Source of the DNA: Lachnoclostridium sp.
Lineage (GTDB): Bacteria > Bacillota > Clostridia > Lachnospirales > Lachnospiraceae
Assembly (NCBI GenBank): GCA_021770065.1
Contig: JAETRR010000028.1
Span: 1-64,000, forward strand
Direction: 5' to 3'
DNA length: 64,000 bases
Shown piece by piece: positions 18,434-29,878 of this stretch (its first letter is position 1; each line of letters starts with the position of its first letter). The position numbers and the translations under genes were made by a program. The notes below the pieces were generated by a model. The model had not been told where the DNA came from. It did no database searches and worked only from the letters and a program-made list of their open reading frames with translations.

Positions 18434-18646
18434 GGGTGTGCCGCAAAACAGGTCCCCAGACTTTTTCATATCCGATGTTCGGACGGTTCACGCACAGTCT
18501 GTATGCTCTGAACGTACATTACTCTGGATATTTTTTGAGGACTTTTAGATACTTTGAGTAATGTTCGCCCAGATCATACAGACTGTGCGTGAACAGCCGG
18601 ACACTGGATATCGAAAAAGTCTGGGGACCTGTTTTGCGGCACACCC
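18434..18646. repeat. 213-bp imperfect palindrome (MITE-like) between codY and groES
   Basis: The outer 34 bp at each end are perfect inverted repeats (18434-18467 and 18613-18646, containing CAAAACAGGTCCCCAGAC). Further blocks such as GTTCACGCACAGTCTGTATG also match, so the arms run for about 100 bp with few gaps. There is no ORF inside. It has the form of a miniature inverted-repeat element; as RNA it would fold into one very long hairpin and could insulate codY from groESL. In the rest of the 18358-18841 gap I see only the groES promoter and CIRCE site. Confidence 0.8.
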
Positions 18647-18734
18647 TGTTTGAACTACTGTTTCTTAATTTTAATGAAAAAAGGATTTTATTTTTGAGTA
18701 AAAAATAAAAAAAGAATAAATTTTTGAAAATGTG

Positions 18735-18763
18735 TTGACAAATAAAATTGAAAGCATTAATAT
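18735..18763 (+). promoter_or_regulatory. groESL promoter
   Basis: A perfect TTGACA (18735-18740), a 17-bp spacer and TAATAT (18758-18763). The CIRCE operator begins 12 bp after the -10 box. Confidence 0.85.
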
Positions 18764-18775
18764 AATATCCGTAAG

Positions 18776-18802
18776 TTAGCACTCGAGCTTGGTGAGTGCT
18801 AA
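18776..18802 (+). promoter_or_regulatory. CIRCE operator (HrcA binding site)
   Basis: TTAGCACTC, 9 bp, GAGTGCTAA: a perfect match to the CIRCE consensus. It predicts HrcA repression of groESL and derepression by heat. hrcA itself is not in this window. Confidence 0.97.
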
Positions 18803-18841
18803 TAAAGAAATCGATAACTATAGAATCAAGGAGGAATAGAA

Positions 18842-19126
18842 ATGAAATTAGTACCATTAGGCGACAGAGTTGTGCTGAAACAGTTTGAAGCAGAAGAGAC
18901 AACGGCATCCGGAATTATTCTGGCAAGCAAGTCTCAGGAGAAGCCGCAGCAGGCAGAGGTTATTGCGGTGGGCCCCGGCGGAATGGTGGATGGTAAAGAA
19001 GTGACTATGCATGTGAAGGAAGGCGACAAGGTTATCTATTCCAAGTATGCGGGCAATGAGGTTAAGCTTGGTGAAGAGGAATATATCATTGTGAAGCAGA
19101 ATGATATTCTTGCAATTGTTGAGTAG
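18842..19126 (+). CDS. groES: co-chaperonin GroES
   Basis: The 94-residue lid of the GroEL folding chamber. The sequence MKLVPLGDRVVLKQFEAEE and the mobile-loop segment ETTASGIIL are typical, as is the closing VKQNDILAIVE. The ribosome binding site AAGGAGG is 6-7 nt upstream. First gene of the CIRCE-controlled operon. Confidence 0.98.
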   Translation: MKLVPLGDRVVLKQFEAEETTASGIILASKSQEKPQQAEVIAVGPGGMVDGKEVTMHVKEGDKVIYSKYAGNEVKLGEEEYIIVKQNDILAIVE

Positions 19127-19182
19127 AGTATAGATCGATAGCATAAGCCCTTTGGGGCGGCGGACTTAGAGCCGCAGGGTAA

Positions 19183-20835
<1,653 letters not shown>

Positions 20836-20883
20836 CAGAAAGCCTGTACGGCAGGGACAGATGTCCGTGGAATAAGAACAAGC

Positions 20884-20913
20884 AAAAAAGGCGGTCTTTG
20901 GGCCGCTTTTTTT
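20884..20913 (+). terminator. rho-independent terminator of groESL
   Basis: An A-run, GCGGTC-TTTG-GGCCGC stem (one wobble) and a run of seven T, 50 bp after the groEL stop. Confidence 0.85.
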
Positions 20914-20937
20914 GTATGAATTTTGCAGGAAATTGTA

Positions 20938-20966
20938 TTGACAATAATCTTTCTTTTCGCTAATAT
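20938..20966 (+). promoter_or_regulatory. guaB promoter
   Basis: A perfect TTGACA (20938-20943), a 17-bp spacer and TAATAT (20961-20966), about 54 bp before the guaB start. I see no guanine riboswitch in the short leader. Confidence 0.85.
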
Positions 20967-20990
20967 AAAGAATTAATATGAACAAAATGA

Positions 20991-22478
<1,488 letters not shown>

Positions 22479-22511
22479 AGCGGGAACAAAGAAAGTTCCG
22501 CTGCGAAAAGA

Positions 22512-22541
22512 GAGGGTGCTGCAAGATTATGCGGCACCCTC
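22512..22541 (+). terminator. hairpin after guaB
   Basis: GAGGGTGCTGC (22512-22522) pairs with GCGGCACCCTC (22531-22541), with one wobble, around an 8-nt loop. It is followed by TTCGGCCC and not a T-run, so it is a stable hairpin but not a textbook terminator. Confidence 0.5.
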
Positions 22542-22604
22542 TTCGGCCCTTTCCTGACAGAGGCATGCGTCGTTGTCAAAAAAGGTCTGGCAGCGAAAAA
22601 ACGC

Positions 22605-22919
22605 TTATGATTTGAATTTTACGGCAGTTCCGTAGGCCATTACTTCGGCAGCTCCCTGCATAACGGCAGAGGAGGAATAGCGGATATTGATGACAGCATC
22701 GGCTTGTAGACGCTGTGCCTCTTCTTCCATACGCCTGGTTGCCAGCTCTCTGGCGGTATTCATCATTTCCGTATAAGCTTTTAACTCGCCTCCGACCAGA
22801 GTTTTGAAGCTTTGGGAGATGTCCTTCCCTAAATGTTTGGACTGGATGGTACTTCCCTGTACCAGGCCCAGCATTTCCAGTTCTTTTCCGGTGATGTAAT
22901 CCGTATTAACCAATATCAT
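22605..22919 (-). CDS. YbjQ/UPF0145 family protein
   Basis: A 104-residue protein. I chose the ATG at 22919 (MILVNTDYITGKELEMLG) because AGGAGA lies 6 nt upstream on the minus strand; the open frame continues 20 codons further with no site. The family motif is present: the ISQSFKTLVGGELKAYTEMM region and the DAVINIRYSSSAVMQGAAEVMAYGTAV region. UPF0145/YbjQ proteins are small oligomeric proteins described as a putative heavy-metal-binding domain; their function is not established. It is a single gene with its own promoter and palindromic operator-like sequence. Confidence 0.85.
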   Translation of the reverse strand: MILVNTDYITGKELEMLGLVQGSTIQSKHLGKDISQSFKTLVGGELKAYTEMMNTARELATRRMEEEAQRLQADAVINIRYSSSAVMQGAAEVMAYGTAVKFKS

Positions 22920-22950
22920 AGGGGTTCTCCTTTCCTGAAATATATCATAA

Positions 22951-22979
22951 ATGATATCATTTTGATATCTAATTGTCAA
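22951..22979 (-). promoter_or_regulatory. promoter of the YbjQ-like gene with overlapping palindromes
   Basis: On the minus strand TTGACA (22974-22979), a 17-bp spacer and TATCAT (22951-22956). The perfect palindrome GATATCATTTTGATATC (22953-22969) covers the -10 and spacer. A second one, TATCATAAATGATA (22943-22956), overlaps it. This layout suggests an operator for an unidentified repressor. Confidence 0.7.
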
Positions 22980-23145
22980 TCGTATTCGAGCCGCTTTTTT
23001 CGCAGGCAGTTGCTTTATTTGCGGAAATCTTATATATTAAAAGAAACTTAAATTTTTTTGTAGTAAATCCTAAGTCATATACGTTATTATATATGTAAAA
23101 GACAAGCAAAAGACGCGTATTTTGCAGGGGAGGGGGACCCTTAAG

Positions 23146-23706
23146 ATGCTTTTATACTTATCCATGCTGGACACCCAGGAGGAAAAAGATAAATTTACTG
23201 TGGTTTATGAGCAGTATCAGCAGTTCTGCTGGTATGTGGCGTATCAGCTTCTTGGCGATGCCCATTTGGCAGAGGATGCGGTGCAGGAGGCCTTTCTGGC
23301 ACTTACCAGGCATCTTGATAAGGTGGAGAACGTGGACAGTCCGAGGACGAAGAAGTTTCTTATGACGATTGTAAAAAGCAAGGCCATCGACATTCTGAGA
23401 AAAAACAAGGGCGAAGCCTGCTCTTCGGAGGATATGAGCCCTGATATTCCGGATCCTTCTTCGGACATTCTGGACCAGTATATTACAAAAGAGAATTATG
23501 ATTATCTGATATCCTGTATTCTGGAGCTGGATGAGGCGTATCGTGTAGTATTTGAGTATAAGTACCTTCATCAGATGTCGGACACAGAGATTGCCGGACT
23601 TTTAAATATTTCCCCCAAGCTGGCAAATGTGAGATTTTACCGTGCAAGAAAGAGGCTTCAGGAAATGCTGGAAAAGGAGGTGGCAGGCCGTGCCGGGAAG
23701 CGATAA
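23146..23706 (+). CDS. ECF-like RNA polymerase sigma factor
   Basis: A 186-residue group IV-type sigma factor. ATG 23146 is about 10 nt after GGGGAGGGGG; a TTG at 23122 is the alternative. Region 2 is FCWYVAYQLLGDAHLAEDAVQEAF through FLMTIVKSKAIDILRKN. Region 4 is ELDEAYRVVFEYKYLHQMSDTEIAGLLNISPKLANVRFYRARKRL. It would direct polymerase to a small regulon under control of the membrane protein encoded next, which overlaps it by 17 bp. Confidence 0.9.
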   Translation: MLLYLSMLDTQEEKDKFTVVYEQYQQFCWYVAYQLLGDAHLAEDAVQEAFLALTRHLDKVENVDSPRTKKFLMTIVKSKAIDILRKNKGEACSSEDMSPDIPDPSSDILDQYITKENYDYLISCILELDEAYRVVFEYKYLHQMSDTEIAGLLNISPKLANVRFYRARKRLQEMLEKEVAGRAGKR

Positions 23707-24622
23707 GAGAGACAAAGCCCTGGATGCAAAAGAAGAACTCTTAAAAGAGGCTCTGGATGCCTGCATGGAGGAGCAGTTAAGCTTCATTCCCCCGGAGTGT
23801 GAGATTGCCCGCATGCATACCTTTTCCCAGGAATTCCGGGAATACATGGAAAAACTTTTAAAGACCAAGGGGCGTCCGGAGCAGCGGAACATCAACAGAA
23901 AAGAATTTATTTACAGTTTCAATAGAGCGGCCGCCGGTATTCTGGTGCTTCTGGTAGTAAGCGGCGTTATCGCGGGCGGAGCTCTGATGCTGTCAAAAAG
24001 CCCCAAAAGCAGTTCTGCTGATATGGCTGCGCCGGAGGAGATAAGTGAGGCGCCTGCAGAGGATATGACGGAGGCGGAAGCACCTGCGGAGGAACCGGAA
24101 ACCGGGCAAATTGAGGATCCGGGAGTAGAGAGCGGAGCGCAGGAGACGGAAGAAGCCCCGGCAGGAGAGGGAGGCGCGCCCGAGAGCGTGGAGTATATGG
24201 GCGGACGTATTTTCCTGGCGGACAATCAGAAGCTTCGGGAAAAGACAGAGACTGTAAAAACTCTTGTGAACAGTCCGGTGATTGCAAGGGATGCGGAGAG
24301 CATCAAAGTAACTATCGGCAATATGGATGAGCGGCCGATCTACTACTATGCCTCCATGGATCTGGAGGTTCTGATTGACGGGGCATGGTATCTGGTGCCG
24401 CCGAAGACGGAACCTGCGGAGGAGGAAGAAAACCGTCTGGTCTATCTGGAGCCGGGCATGGCCCAGGACGAAGAGATTTTTATGGAAAATTACGAGCTGG
24501 ATTATGATGCAGAGATGTACCGGGCAGTCACCTATCTGGACGGCTTGATCCTGTGCTCACAGTTTTGCTTTGAGAACCCGGAGGAGGACCTGGAGGAAGC
24601 ACTGGAACAGACCTGGGAATAG
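23690..24622 (+). CDS. probable membrane anti-sigma factor
   Basis: A 310-residue protein. GTG 23690 lies inside the end of the sigma gene, 5-9 nt after AAAAGGAGGTGG. The cytoplasmic N-terminus (about 1-80) is acidic/helical. One TM helix at about 83-105 (AAAGILVLLVVSGVIAGGALM) is followed by a Glu/Ala/Pro-rich linker (about 110-165). The outer domain (about 170-305) is beta-rich and may be an Ig-like fold. The role is inferred from co-translation with the sigma gene and the one-TM layout; no zinc HXXXCXXC motif is present. Its TAG stop lies at the edge of a repeat element. Confidence 0.7.
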   Translation: MPGSDKRDKALDAKEELLKEALDACMEEQLSFIPPECEIARMHTFSQEFREYMEKLLKTKGRPEQRNINRKEFIYSFNRAAAGILVLLVVSGVIAGGALMLSKSPKSSSADMAAPEEISEAPAEDMTEAEAPAEEPETGQIEDPGVESGAQETEEAPAGEGGAPESVEYMGGRIFLADNQKLREKTETVKTLVNSPVIARDAESIKVTIGNMDERPIYYYASMDLEVLIDGAWYLVPPKTEPAEEEENRLVYLEPGMAQDEEIFMENYELDYDAEMYRAVTYLDGLILCSQFCFENPEEDLEEALEQTWE

Positions 24623-24748
24623 GATATTACGGAACTGGAAACAGTAATCTCCCTCACAGTGCACAAATCGATTTACAGACGCATGCATTTGCAGCTGGAA
24701 ATTGATTTAGGCTAAAGTGTACGGGGAAGGATATTACGGAACTGGAAT
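24622..24748 (+). repeat. dispersed hairpin element, copy 1 (subfamily 1)
   Basis: The 19-mer GGATATTACGGAACTGGAA occurs at both ends (24622-24640 and 24729-24747). Between them the outer arms (AGTAATCTCCC... / ...GGATATTACG) and an inner stem (AAATCGATTTACAG with CTGGAAATTGATTT) fold into one hairpin. It ends 13 nt before the ATG at 24761. It fills most of the 24623-24760 gap. Confidence 0.85.
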
Positions 24749-24760
24749 GGAGAATAAAAT

Positions 24761-25777
24761 ATGAAAAAGGATATTAGAAGAATTGCTTTCATAGCGGCTG
24801 TTATACTGATTTTAAGCGGCTGCGGAGCCAAGTATGCGGAAACGTCGGCAGAGACAGCTTCCGCGCCGGCCATGTCGCCGGAAGGCAGCAATGCCGGATA
24901 CTATGAAGAGTCAAGTATGGCATTCGATACAGCGGAGGCCCCGGCGGAGGAATACGTAACAGAGCAGGGAGAAAGCGTATCTTCCACTATGGGGCTTGAC
25001 AGCGTTGCAGCCACATCCCAGAAGCTTATAAAAACCGTATCTTTAAGCATGGAGACAAAGGAATTCGATCCCCTGCTGGAAAACATCCGCAGTAAAGTAG
25101 AGGAACTGGGCGGTTACATAGAAAGCTCCGAGATCTCCGGAAGCAGCTATTACAGCGTACAGGAAAACCGCTATGCCTGGCTGACGCTTCGGATTCCGGC
25201 CGATAAACTGGACGGTTTTGTGACCGTGGTAAGCGAGCTTGGGAATGTAACCAGTAAAAATGAATCCGTTGAGGACATTACCCTGCAGTACGTGGATGTG
25301 GAGGGCCGCAAACAGGCGCTGGAGACAGAACAGGCCCGGCTTTTGGAGCTTCTTGAAAGAGCAGAGTCCATGGAAGATATTATCGCCATTGAGAGCCGCC
25401 TTTCCGAGGTGCGCTACGAGCTCCAGTCTTACGGTTCAACCTTAAGGACCTATGACAATCAGGTAAATTACAGTACCGTGTCCATCCGTATCACCGAAGT
25501 AGAACGGGTAACGCCGGTGATAGAGAAGAGAACGTTTTTTGAAGAAATCCAATACCGTCTTTCTGACAATCTTTATAATATCGGCCAGGGAATACGGAGC
25601 TTTGCCATCTGGTTTATCAGCTCCCTGCCCTATCTCATTATCTGGGCCGCAGTCATTGCAGTGCTGGTGCTTGTGGCGAGAAAAATTATCCGGAAGAAGC
25701 CCTTCTTCGGAAAAAGAAAGAAAGAGCAGAGAAAAGAAACAGAGATAAACCGTGAGCCGGATAAGAAGCAGGAATAG
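24761..25777 (+). CDS. DUF4349 lipoprotein
   Basis: A 338-residue lipoprotein. The signal peptide ends in lipobox LSGC (Cys about 21). A low-complexity Glu/Ala/Ser segment follows to about 80. The DUF4349 domain (about 88-270) has KLIKTVSLSMETKEFD, the LRIPADKLDGF motif, a coiled coil with ETEQARLLELLERAESMEDI, and YSTVSIRI. A C-terminal TM helix (about 285-308) is followed by a Lys-rich tail. DUF4349 proteins are envelope proteins of unknown function, often near sigma/anti-sigma pairs. The gene may belong to that regulon here. Confidence 0.85.
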   Translation: MKKDIRRIAFIAAVILILSGCGAKYAETSAETASAPAMSPEGSNAGYYEESSMAFDTAEAPAEEYVTEQGESVSSTMGLDSVAATSQKLIKTVSLSMETKEFDPLLENIRSKVEELGGYIESSEISGSSYYSVQENRYAWLTLRIPADKLDGFVTVVSELGNVTSKNESVEDITLQYVDVEGRKQALETEQARLLELLERAESMEDIIAIESRLSEVRYELQSYGSTLRTYDNQVNYSTVSIRITEVERVTPVIEKRTFFEEIQYRLSDNLYNIGQGIRSFAIWFISSLPYLIIWAAVIAVLVLVARKIIRKKPFFGKRKKEQRKETEINREPDKKQE

Positions 25778-25786
25778 TATATAAAT

Positions 25787-25807
25787 CACATGAAGCGATT
25801 TCATGTG
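25787..25807. repeat. operator-like inverted repeat
   Basis: CACATGAA-GCGAT-TTCATGTG, perfect 8-bp arms with a 5-bp centre, just after the DUF4349 stop. No T-run follows. It resembles a LacI-family or cre-like site with a central CG, but one base short of the cre spacing. Confidence 0.45.
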
Positions 25808-25819
25808 CAATGTAAGGTC

Positions 25820-25859
25820 AAAGGAGCTGCCTGCCGCGAAAATAAGGCTGCTCCTTTTG
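25820..25859 (+). terminator. terminator after the DUF4349 gene
   Basis: AAAGGAGCTGCC pairs with GGCTGCTCCTTT (one mismatch), followed by TTGCTTTT. A competing hairpin (CTGCCGCGAAAA with TTTTCGCGGCGGCAG) overlaps it downstream. From 25860 to 25999 I see the short palindrome TGACAAATGTCA (25892-25903) and no clear promoter. Confidence 0.7.
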
Positions 25860-25999
25860 CTTTTCGCGGCGGCAGCCGCCGGGATAAAAAGTGACAAATG
25901 TCATAGAAAATTCATTACAAAATGCAGGTGCGCAAAAACCGAAAATTTTTTATGATTATTACCGTAAGATATCAAAATAATTTAAGGGAGGATTTAAAA

Positions 26000-27031
26000 A
26001 TGAAGAAAAAAATTCTTAGCGCACTGTTGTGTACCGCCATGCTTGCTGCAGTGATAGCGGGATGCGGAAGCAAGTCCGAGCCGGCTCCGGCAGAGGCACC
26101 TGCAGAGGAAGCTCCGGCAGAAGCGCCTGCAGAAGATGCAGGAAGTGATGCAGAGACAGAGGCGCCTGCAGAAGGCGACGGACGCGTGTTCGGCTACACC
26201 TGTATGGACGGAACCAATCCCTTCTTCGTAGCGCTTGAGGGCGCTATCCGTGAAGTGGTAGAGGCTCACGGCGACACACTGCTCTCCGTAGATCCGGGCA
26301 ATGATTCCAATACCCAGATTGACCAGATTGAAGATTTGATTTCCAGAGGCGTTGAAATCATGTTTGTAAATCCGGTAGACGCAGACGGCATTATTCCGGC
26401 GCTGGATGCACTGAAGGAAGCAGACATTCCCATGTTCGGTTTTGATACCCAGGTCGGCGATATGAGCTATCTGGTATCCTATGCAGGCTCTGACAACTAC
26501 AATGCGGGCTATGTATGCGGCGAGGATCTGGCAAAGAAGGTTCCCGAAGGCGGCGACATTCTCGTACTTGATTCCCCGACCATGCAGTCCGTAACCGACA
26601 GAACCGACGGCTTCCTAAAGGCGATCGAGGAGTCCGGTGTAACCTTTAATGTGGTAGGACAGCAGGATGCCCAGGGAAATCAGCAGGTAGCAAATGAGAA
26701 GGCTACAGACCTTCTGACCGCTCATCCCGATGTAGTAGCTATCTTCGGCGGCAACGATCCCACGGCTCTCGGCGCATATGCAGCGGCAGACGCTGCCGGC
26801 GTAACTCCGCTTATCTACGGCGTGGATGGTTCTCCGGATGTTAAGAAGCTTCTTGAAGACACCATACTGGAGGGTACCGGCGCACAGTCTCCGATCACCA
26901 TCGGCAAGACCATTGCCGAGACTGCATACGAGTGGCTGGACGGCAAAGATGTAGAATCCTTTATTCCCATTGAGACATTCCTTATTACTTCTGACAACGT
27001 GGGCGACTATGGTCTGGACGGATGGCAGTAA
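26000..27031 (+). CDS. sugar ABC transporter substrate-binding lipoprotein (MglB/RbsB-like)
   Basis: A 343-residue protein. ATG 26000 follows AAGGGAGG; the longer frame upstream lacks a site. Signal peptide with lipobox IAGC (Cys about 22), then an Ala/Glu/Pro linker to about 55, then a type I periplasmic-binding fold with FGYTCMDGTNPFF, DPGNDSNTQIDQIEDLI, FVNPVDADGI and GGNDPTALGAYAAADAAG. It delivers a sugar, perhaps galactose, ribose or inositol, to the permease; the ligand cannot be read from sequence. It has its own terminator, so the ATPase and permease may be expressed at lower level. Confidence 0.9.
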   Translation: MKKKILSALLCTAMLAAVIAGCGSKSEPAPAEAPAEEAPAEAPAEDAGSDAETEAPAEGDGRVFGYTCMDGTNPFFVALEGAIREVVEAHGDTLLSVDPGNDSNTQIDQIEDLISRGVEIMFVNPVDADGIIPALDALKEADIPMFGFDTQVGDMSYLVSYAGSDNYNAGYVCGEDLAKKVPEGGDILVLDSPTMQSVTDRTDGFLKAIEESGVTFNVVGQQDAQGNQQVANEKATDLLTAHPDVVAIFGGNDPTALGAYAAADAAGVTPLIYGVDGSPDVKKLLEDTILEGTGAQSPITIGKTIAETAYEWLDGKDVESFIPIETFLITSDNVGDYGLDGWQ

Positions 27032-27084
27032 GCAGACGGCTGCAAATGCCAATAAGAAAATGAGTTATTGTTAGAATAAGGATG

Positions 27085-27123
27085 AAAGGGCTTTGGTCCA
27101 TAGACGGAACAAAGCCCTTTTGT
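27085..27123 (+). terminator. terminator after the binding-protein gene
   Basis: AAAGGGCTTTG (27085-27095) pairs perfectly with CAAAGCCCTTT (27110-27120) and runs into TTGTT. Partial termination here would give the usual excess of binding protein over membrane components. Confidence 0.85.
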
Positions 27124-27127
27124 TAAG

Positions 27128-27178
27128 CTAGTGTACTGACCGCCTGCAGAACGGCCGAATCGCTTGTCAGCACACTAG
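27128..27178 (+). repeat. inverted repeat upstream of the ABC ATPase gene
   Basis: CTAGTGTACTGAC (27128-27140) and GTCAGCACACTAG (27166-27178) form 13-bp arms with one mismatch. It lies 28 bp before the ATPase start, after the terminator. It could be an operator or a hairpin stabilising the downstream mRNA. Confidence 0.6.
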
Positions 27179-27206
27179 GATTTTAAAAGACAGGTGGTGG
27201 CAATGC

Positions 27207-28691
27207 GTGAGTGAACAGTATTTACTTGAAATGAAAGGAATTTATAAATCCTTCCCTGGTGTCAAGGCCCTGCAGAACGTAGGCCTCCAGTTAAAAGCCG
27301 GTGAAGTACACGCGCTTCTGGGGGAGAACGGTGCCGGTAAATCCACCCTGATTAAAGTACTGGGTGGTATTTACCATGCAGAAGAGGGAGAGATCTATAT
27401 TGACGGCCAGAAGGTAACCATAGACGGCGTTGTGGCAGCCCGCGAGGCGGGAATTTCCATTGTGCATCAGGAACTTGTCCTGGTTCCGTATATGACAGTT
27501 GCCGAGAATATTTTCCTGGGCCGTGAGCCGGGAAACAAAATGAACATTAACCGTAAGCAGATGACAGAGGATGCCCAGAAACTGATGGACACTTATGAGA
27601 TGAACATCGATGCAGATACATTGGTGGAGCATCTGACAATTGCCCAGCAGCAGATGGTAGAGATTGTAAAGGCAATCTCCTTTAACTCGAAAATACTGGT
27701 TATGGATGAGCCTACCTCCTCTATTTCCGACAAAGAAGTGGGCTTCTTATTTGAGACAATGCGTGCTCTCACGAAAAGGGGTGTGGGCATTATCTATATT
27801 TCCCACAAGATGAGTGAGCTGGAAGAGATTTGTGACCGGGTGACCGTTATGCGTGACGGGGAAACCGTAGGAACCAAGGTGGTGAAGGAGACTACAAAGG
27901 ATGAACTGATAGCATTGATGGTAGGCCGGGAGCTGACCAATTACTATACACGGGATTATCTGGAGCCGGGAGAGGTGGTGCTGCGGTGCGAGCATATCTC
28001 CGACAAAAAGATGGCAAAGGATGCAAGCTTTGAACTTCACAGGGGAGAGATAATCGGATTTGCAGGACTTGTGGGAGCGGGAAGAAGCGAGACCATGAAG
28101 GCTGTTTTCGGCCTTGCGCCGAATATGTCCGGAGAAGTCTACGTGGACGGACAGAAGGTACAGATCAAGTCCCCCGTAGATGCATTAAAATATGGAATTG
28201 CGCTGGTTCCCGAGAGCCGCAAGGAGGAGGGGCTGTATAAGGTACAGAGTGTACGGTTCAATTCTACCATTGAAGTGCTTTCCCAGTTTATCAGGAATCT
28301 GAGTGTGAATGCAAAAAAGGAAGAAGAGATCACCCAGAAGTACATAGACATGATGGGAACAAAGACACCCAGTCAGGAACAGATCATCGGAAATCTGTCC
28401 GGAGGAAACCAGCAGAAGGTTATGATCGGGCGCTGGCTTGCCACATCTCCCAAGATTCTGATTCTGGATGAGCCTACCCGCGGCGTGGATGTAGGCGCCA
28501 AGGCGGAAATTTATGCGATTATGAATGAACTCGTAAAGCAGGGAATGTCAATTATTATGATTTCTTCCGAACTTCCGGAGATTATCAATATGAGTGACCG
28601 GATCTACGTTATGAACGAGGGACGGGTGACCGGGTGTCTGAACCATGAAGATGTTACCCAGGAAAAGATCATGCAGCTTGCGGCAAAGTAA
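27207..28691 (+). CDS. sugar ABC transporter ATP-binding protein (MglA/RbsA type)
   Basis: A 494-residue double ABC ATPase. GTG 27207 follows AGGTGGTGG. The first cassette has Walker A GENGAGKSTLIKVLGG and Walker B ILVMDEPTSSI, with a signature (LTIAQQQMVE) relaxed as usual for this family. The second has a degenerate Walker A GLVGAGRSETM, signature LSGGNQQKVMIGRWL and ILILDEPTRGVDVG. It powers import through the permease encoded next. Typical CUT2 family layout and length. Confidence 0.95.
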   Translation: MSEQYLLEMKGIYKSFPGVKALQNVGLQLKAGEVHALLGENGAGKSTLIKVLGGIYHAEEGEIYIDGQKVTIDGVVAAREAGISIVHQELVLVPYMTVAENIFLGREPGNKMNINRKQMTEDAQKLMDTYEMNIDADTLVEHLTIAQQQMVEIVKAISFNSKILVMDEPTSSISDKEVGFLFETMRALTKRGVGIIYISHKMSELEEICDRVTVMRDGETVGTKVVKETTKDELIALMVGRELTNYYTRDYLEPGEVVLRCEHISDKKMAKDASFELHRGEIIGFAGLVGAGRSETMKAVFGLAPNMSGEVYVDGQKVQIKSPVDALKYGIALVPESRKEEGLYKVQSVRFNSTIEVLSQFIRNLSVNAKKEEEITQKYIDMMGTKTPSQEQIIGNLSGGNQQKVMIGRWLATSPKILILDEPTRGVDVGAKAEIYAIMNELVKQGMSIIMISSELPEIINMSDRIYVMNEGRVTGCLNHEDVTQEKIMQLAAK

Positions 28692-28768
28692 GTGCAGAGG
28701 TGACAGTACCTTTTAGTACTGCTGCGCAGCGACTTTACCCTTCAGGGCTGTTGCGCGGCAGCTTAAAA

Positions 28769-28875
28769 CAGTAATATCCCTCACAGTGCACAAATCGATT
28801 TACAGACGCATGCAACTGCGGCTGGAAATTGATTTAGGTTAAAGTGTACTGGGAGGGATATTACGGAACTGGAAT
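28769..28875 (+). repeat. dispersed hairpin element, copy 2 (subfamily 1)
   Basis: It begins CAGTAATATCCC and ends GGATATTACGGAACTGGAA (28856-28874). The inner stem is the same as in copy 1 (AAATCGATTTACAG with CTGGAAATTGATTT). There is no 19-mer copy at the 5' side. It ends 14 nt before the permease ATG, with TAGGAGG between. Upstream, 28700-28765 holds small GC-rich palindromes (GCTGCGCAGC). Confidence 0.85.
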
Positions 28876-28888
28876 AGGAGGAGAAGCT

Positions 28889-29860
28889 ATGGCAGCCAGA
28901 TTTAAAAATGGAGTTGTCAGATATTTCAAGGATAATATCGGTATTATTATAGCACTGTTGGTAATGTGTTTGTTTTTGGTTGTTTTCCCGACTACAAGGA
29001 CAACGTTTCTGACTCCGAAGAATGTGTTTAATATTCTTCGCCAGAATGCGTCAAACCTGTTTCTGGCCACAGGTATGACCATGGTCATTATCTTAGGAGG
29101 CATTGAGCTTTCGGTTGGTTCCGTGATTGCCCTTTCCGGCGTTGTGGCGGCCGGCTGCGTGATCAACTTCGGACTTCCCGAGATTGTCGGCTTTCTTGCG
29201 GCTATTGGAGTGGGAGCCCTTGTGGGTATGTTTAACGGATTTGTAATCTGCAAGACGGATATTCCGCCTTTTATCGTGACACTGGCATCTATGAACATAA
29301 CAAAAGGAATCGCCCTGGTTCTGACAGGAGGCTCTCCAATCCGATGCATGACGGATGCCTTCAAATTTCCGGGGGCAGGTTATGTGGGGCCGGTTCCCAC
29401 ACCGGTAATTCTGATGATTATTGTGTTTATCATTGCTGCATTTATGATTAACCGCACCCAGCTTGGACGCCACATCTATGCGGTGGGCGGCAATGCGCAG
29501 GCGGCCAGGTTTTCCGGAATCAATGTACAGAAGGTAAAGTTTATCGTTTACACCTACACAGGCATTATGTCCGGTATTGCGGGCGTAGTAGTTGCTTCCC
29601 GTCTGTATTCCGGCCAGCCTACGGCAGGCGACGGTGCAGAGATGGATGCAATTGCGGCAGTGGTAGTAGGCGGCACTTCTATGAGCGGCGGCTCCGGGCG
29701 GCTTGGCGGCACCCTGATCGGAGTTCTGATCATCGGAGTTCTGAATAACGGCCTGAATCTGTTAGGAGTGGATTCCAACTGGCAGTACATTGTCAAGGGA
29801 CTTGTAATTCTCCTTGCAGTGTACGTGGACTTCATCCGCAATAAAAAGGCAGGAAGATAG
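28889..29860 (+). CDS. sugar ABC transporter permease (CUT2 family)
   Basis: A 323-residue inner-membrane protein with 8-10 hydrophobic helices. ATG 28889 follows TAGGAGGAG. Family signatures include MTMVIILGGIELSVGSVIALSG, the ICKTDIPPFIVTLASMNITKGI segment, the GGNAQAARFSGINV loop that contacts the ATPase, and AVVVGGTSMSGGSGRLGGT. It forms the sugar channel with the ATPase at 27207. The repeat element separates it from that gene but all are co-directional. Confidence 0.95.
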   Translation: MAARFKNGVVRYFKDNIGIIIALLVMCLFLVVFPTTRTTFLTPKNVFNILRQNASNLFLATGMTMVIILGGIELSVGSVIALSGVVAAGCVINFGLPEIVGFLAAIGVGALVGMFNGFVICKTDIPPFIVTLASMNITKGIALVLTGGSPIRCMTDAFKFPGAGYVGPVPTPVILMIIVFIIAAFMINRTQLGRHIYAVGGNAQAARFSGINVQKVKFIVYTYTGIMSGIAGVVVASRLYSGQPTAGDGAEMDAIAAVVVGGTSMSGGSGRLGGTLIGVLIIGVLNNGLNLLGVDSNWQYIVKGLVILLAVYVDFIRNKKAGR

Positions 29861-29878
29861 AAAAAAAGTACCAATATA

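Noticed and set aside
23041-23085. ECF-type autoregulatory promoter (GAAACTT-like -35) before the sigma gene
   Set aside because: No matching -10 lies at a plausible distance, so I cannot support it.
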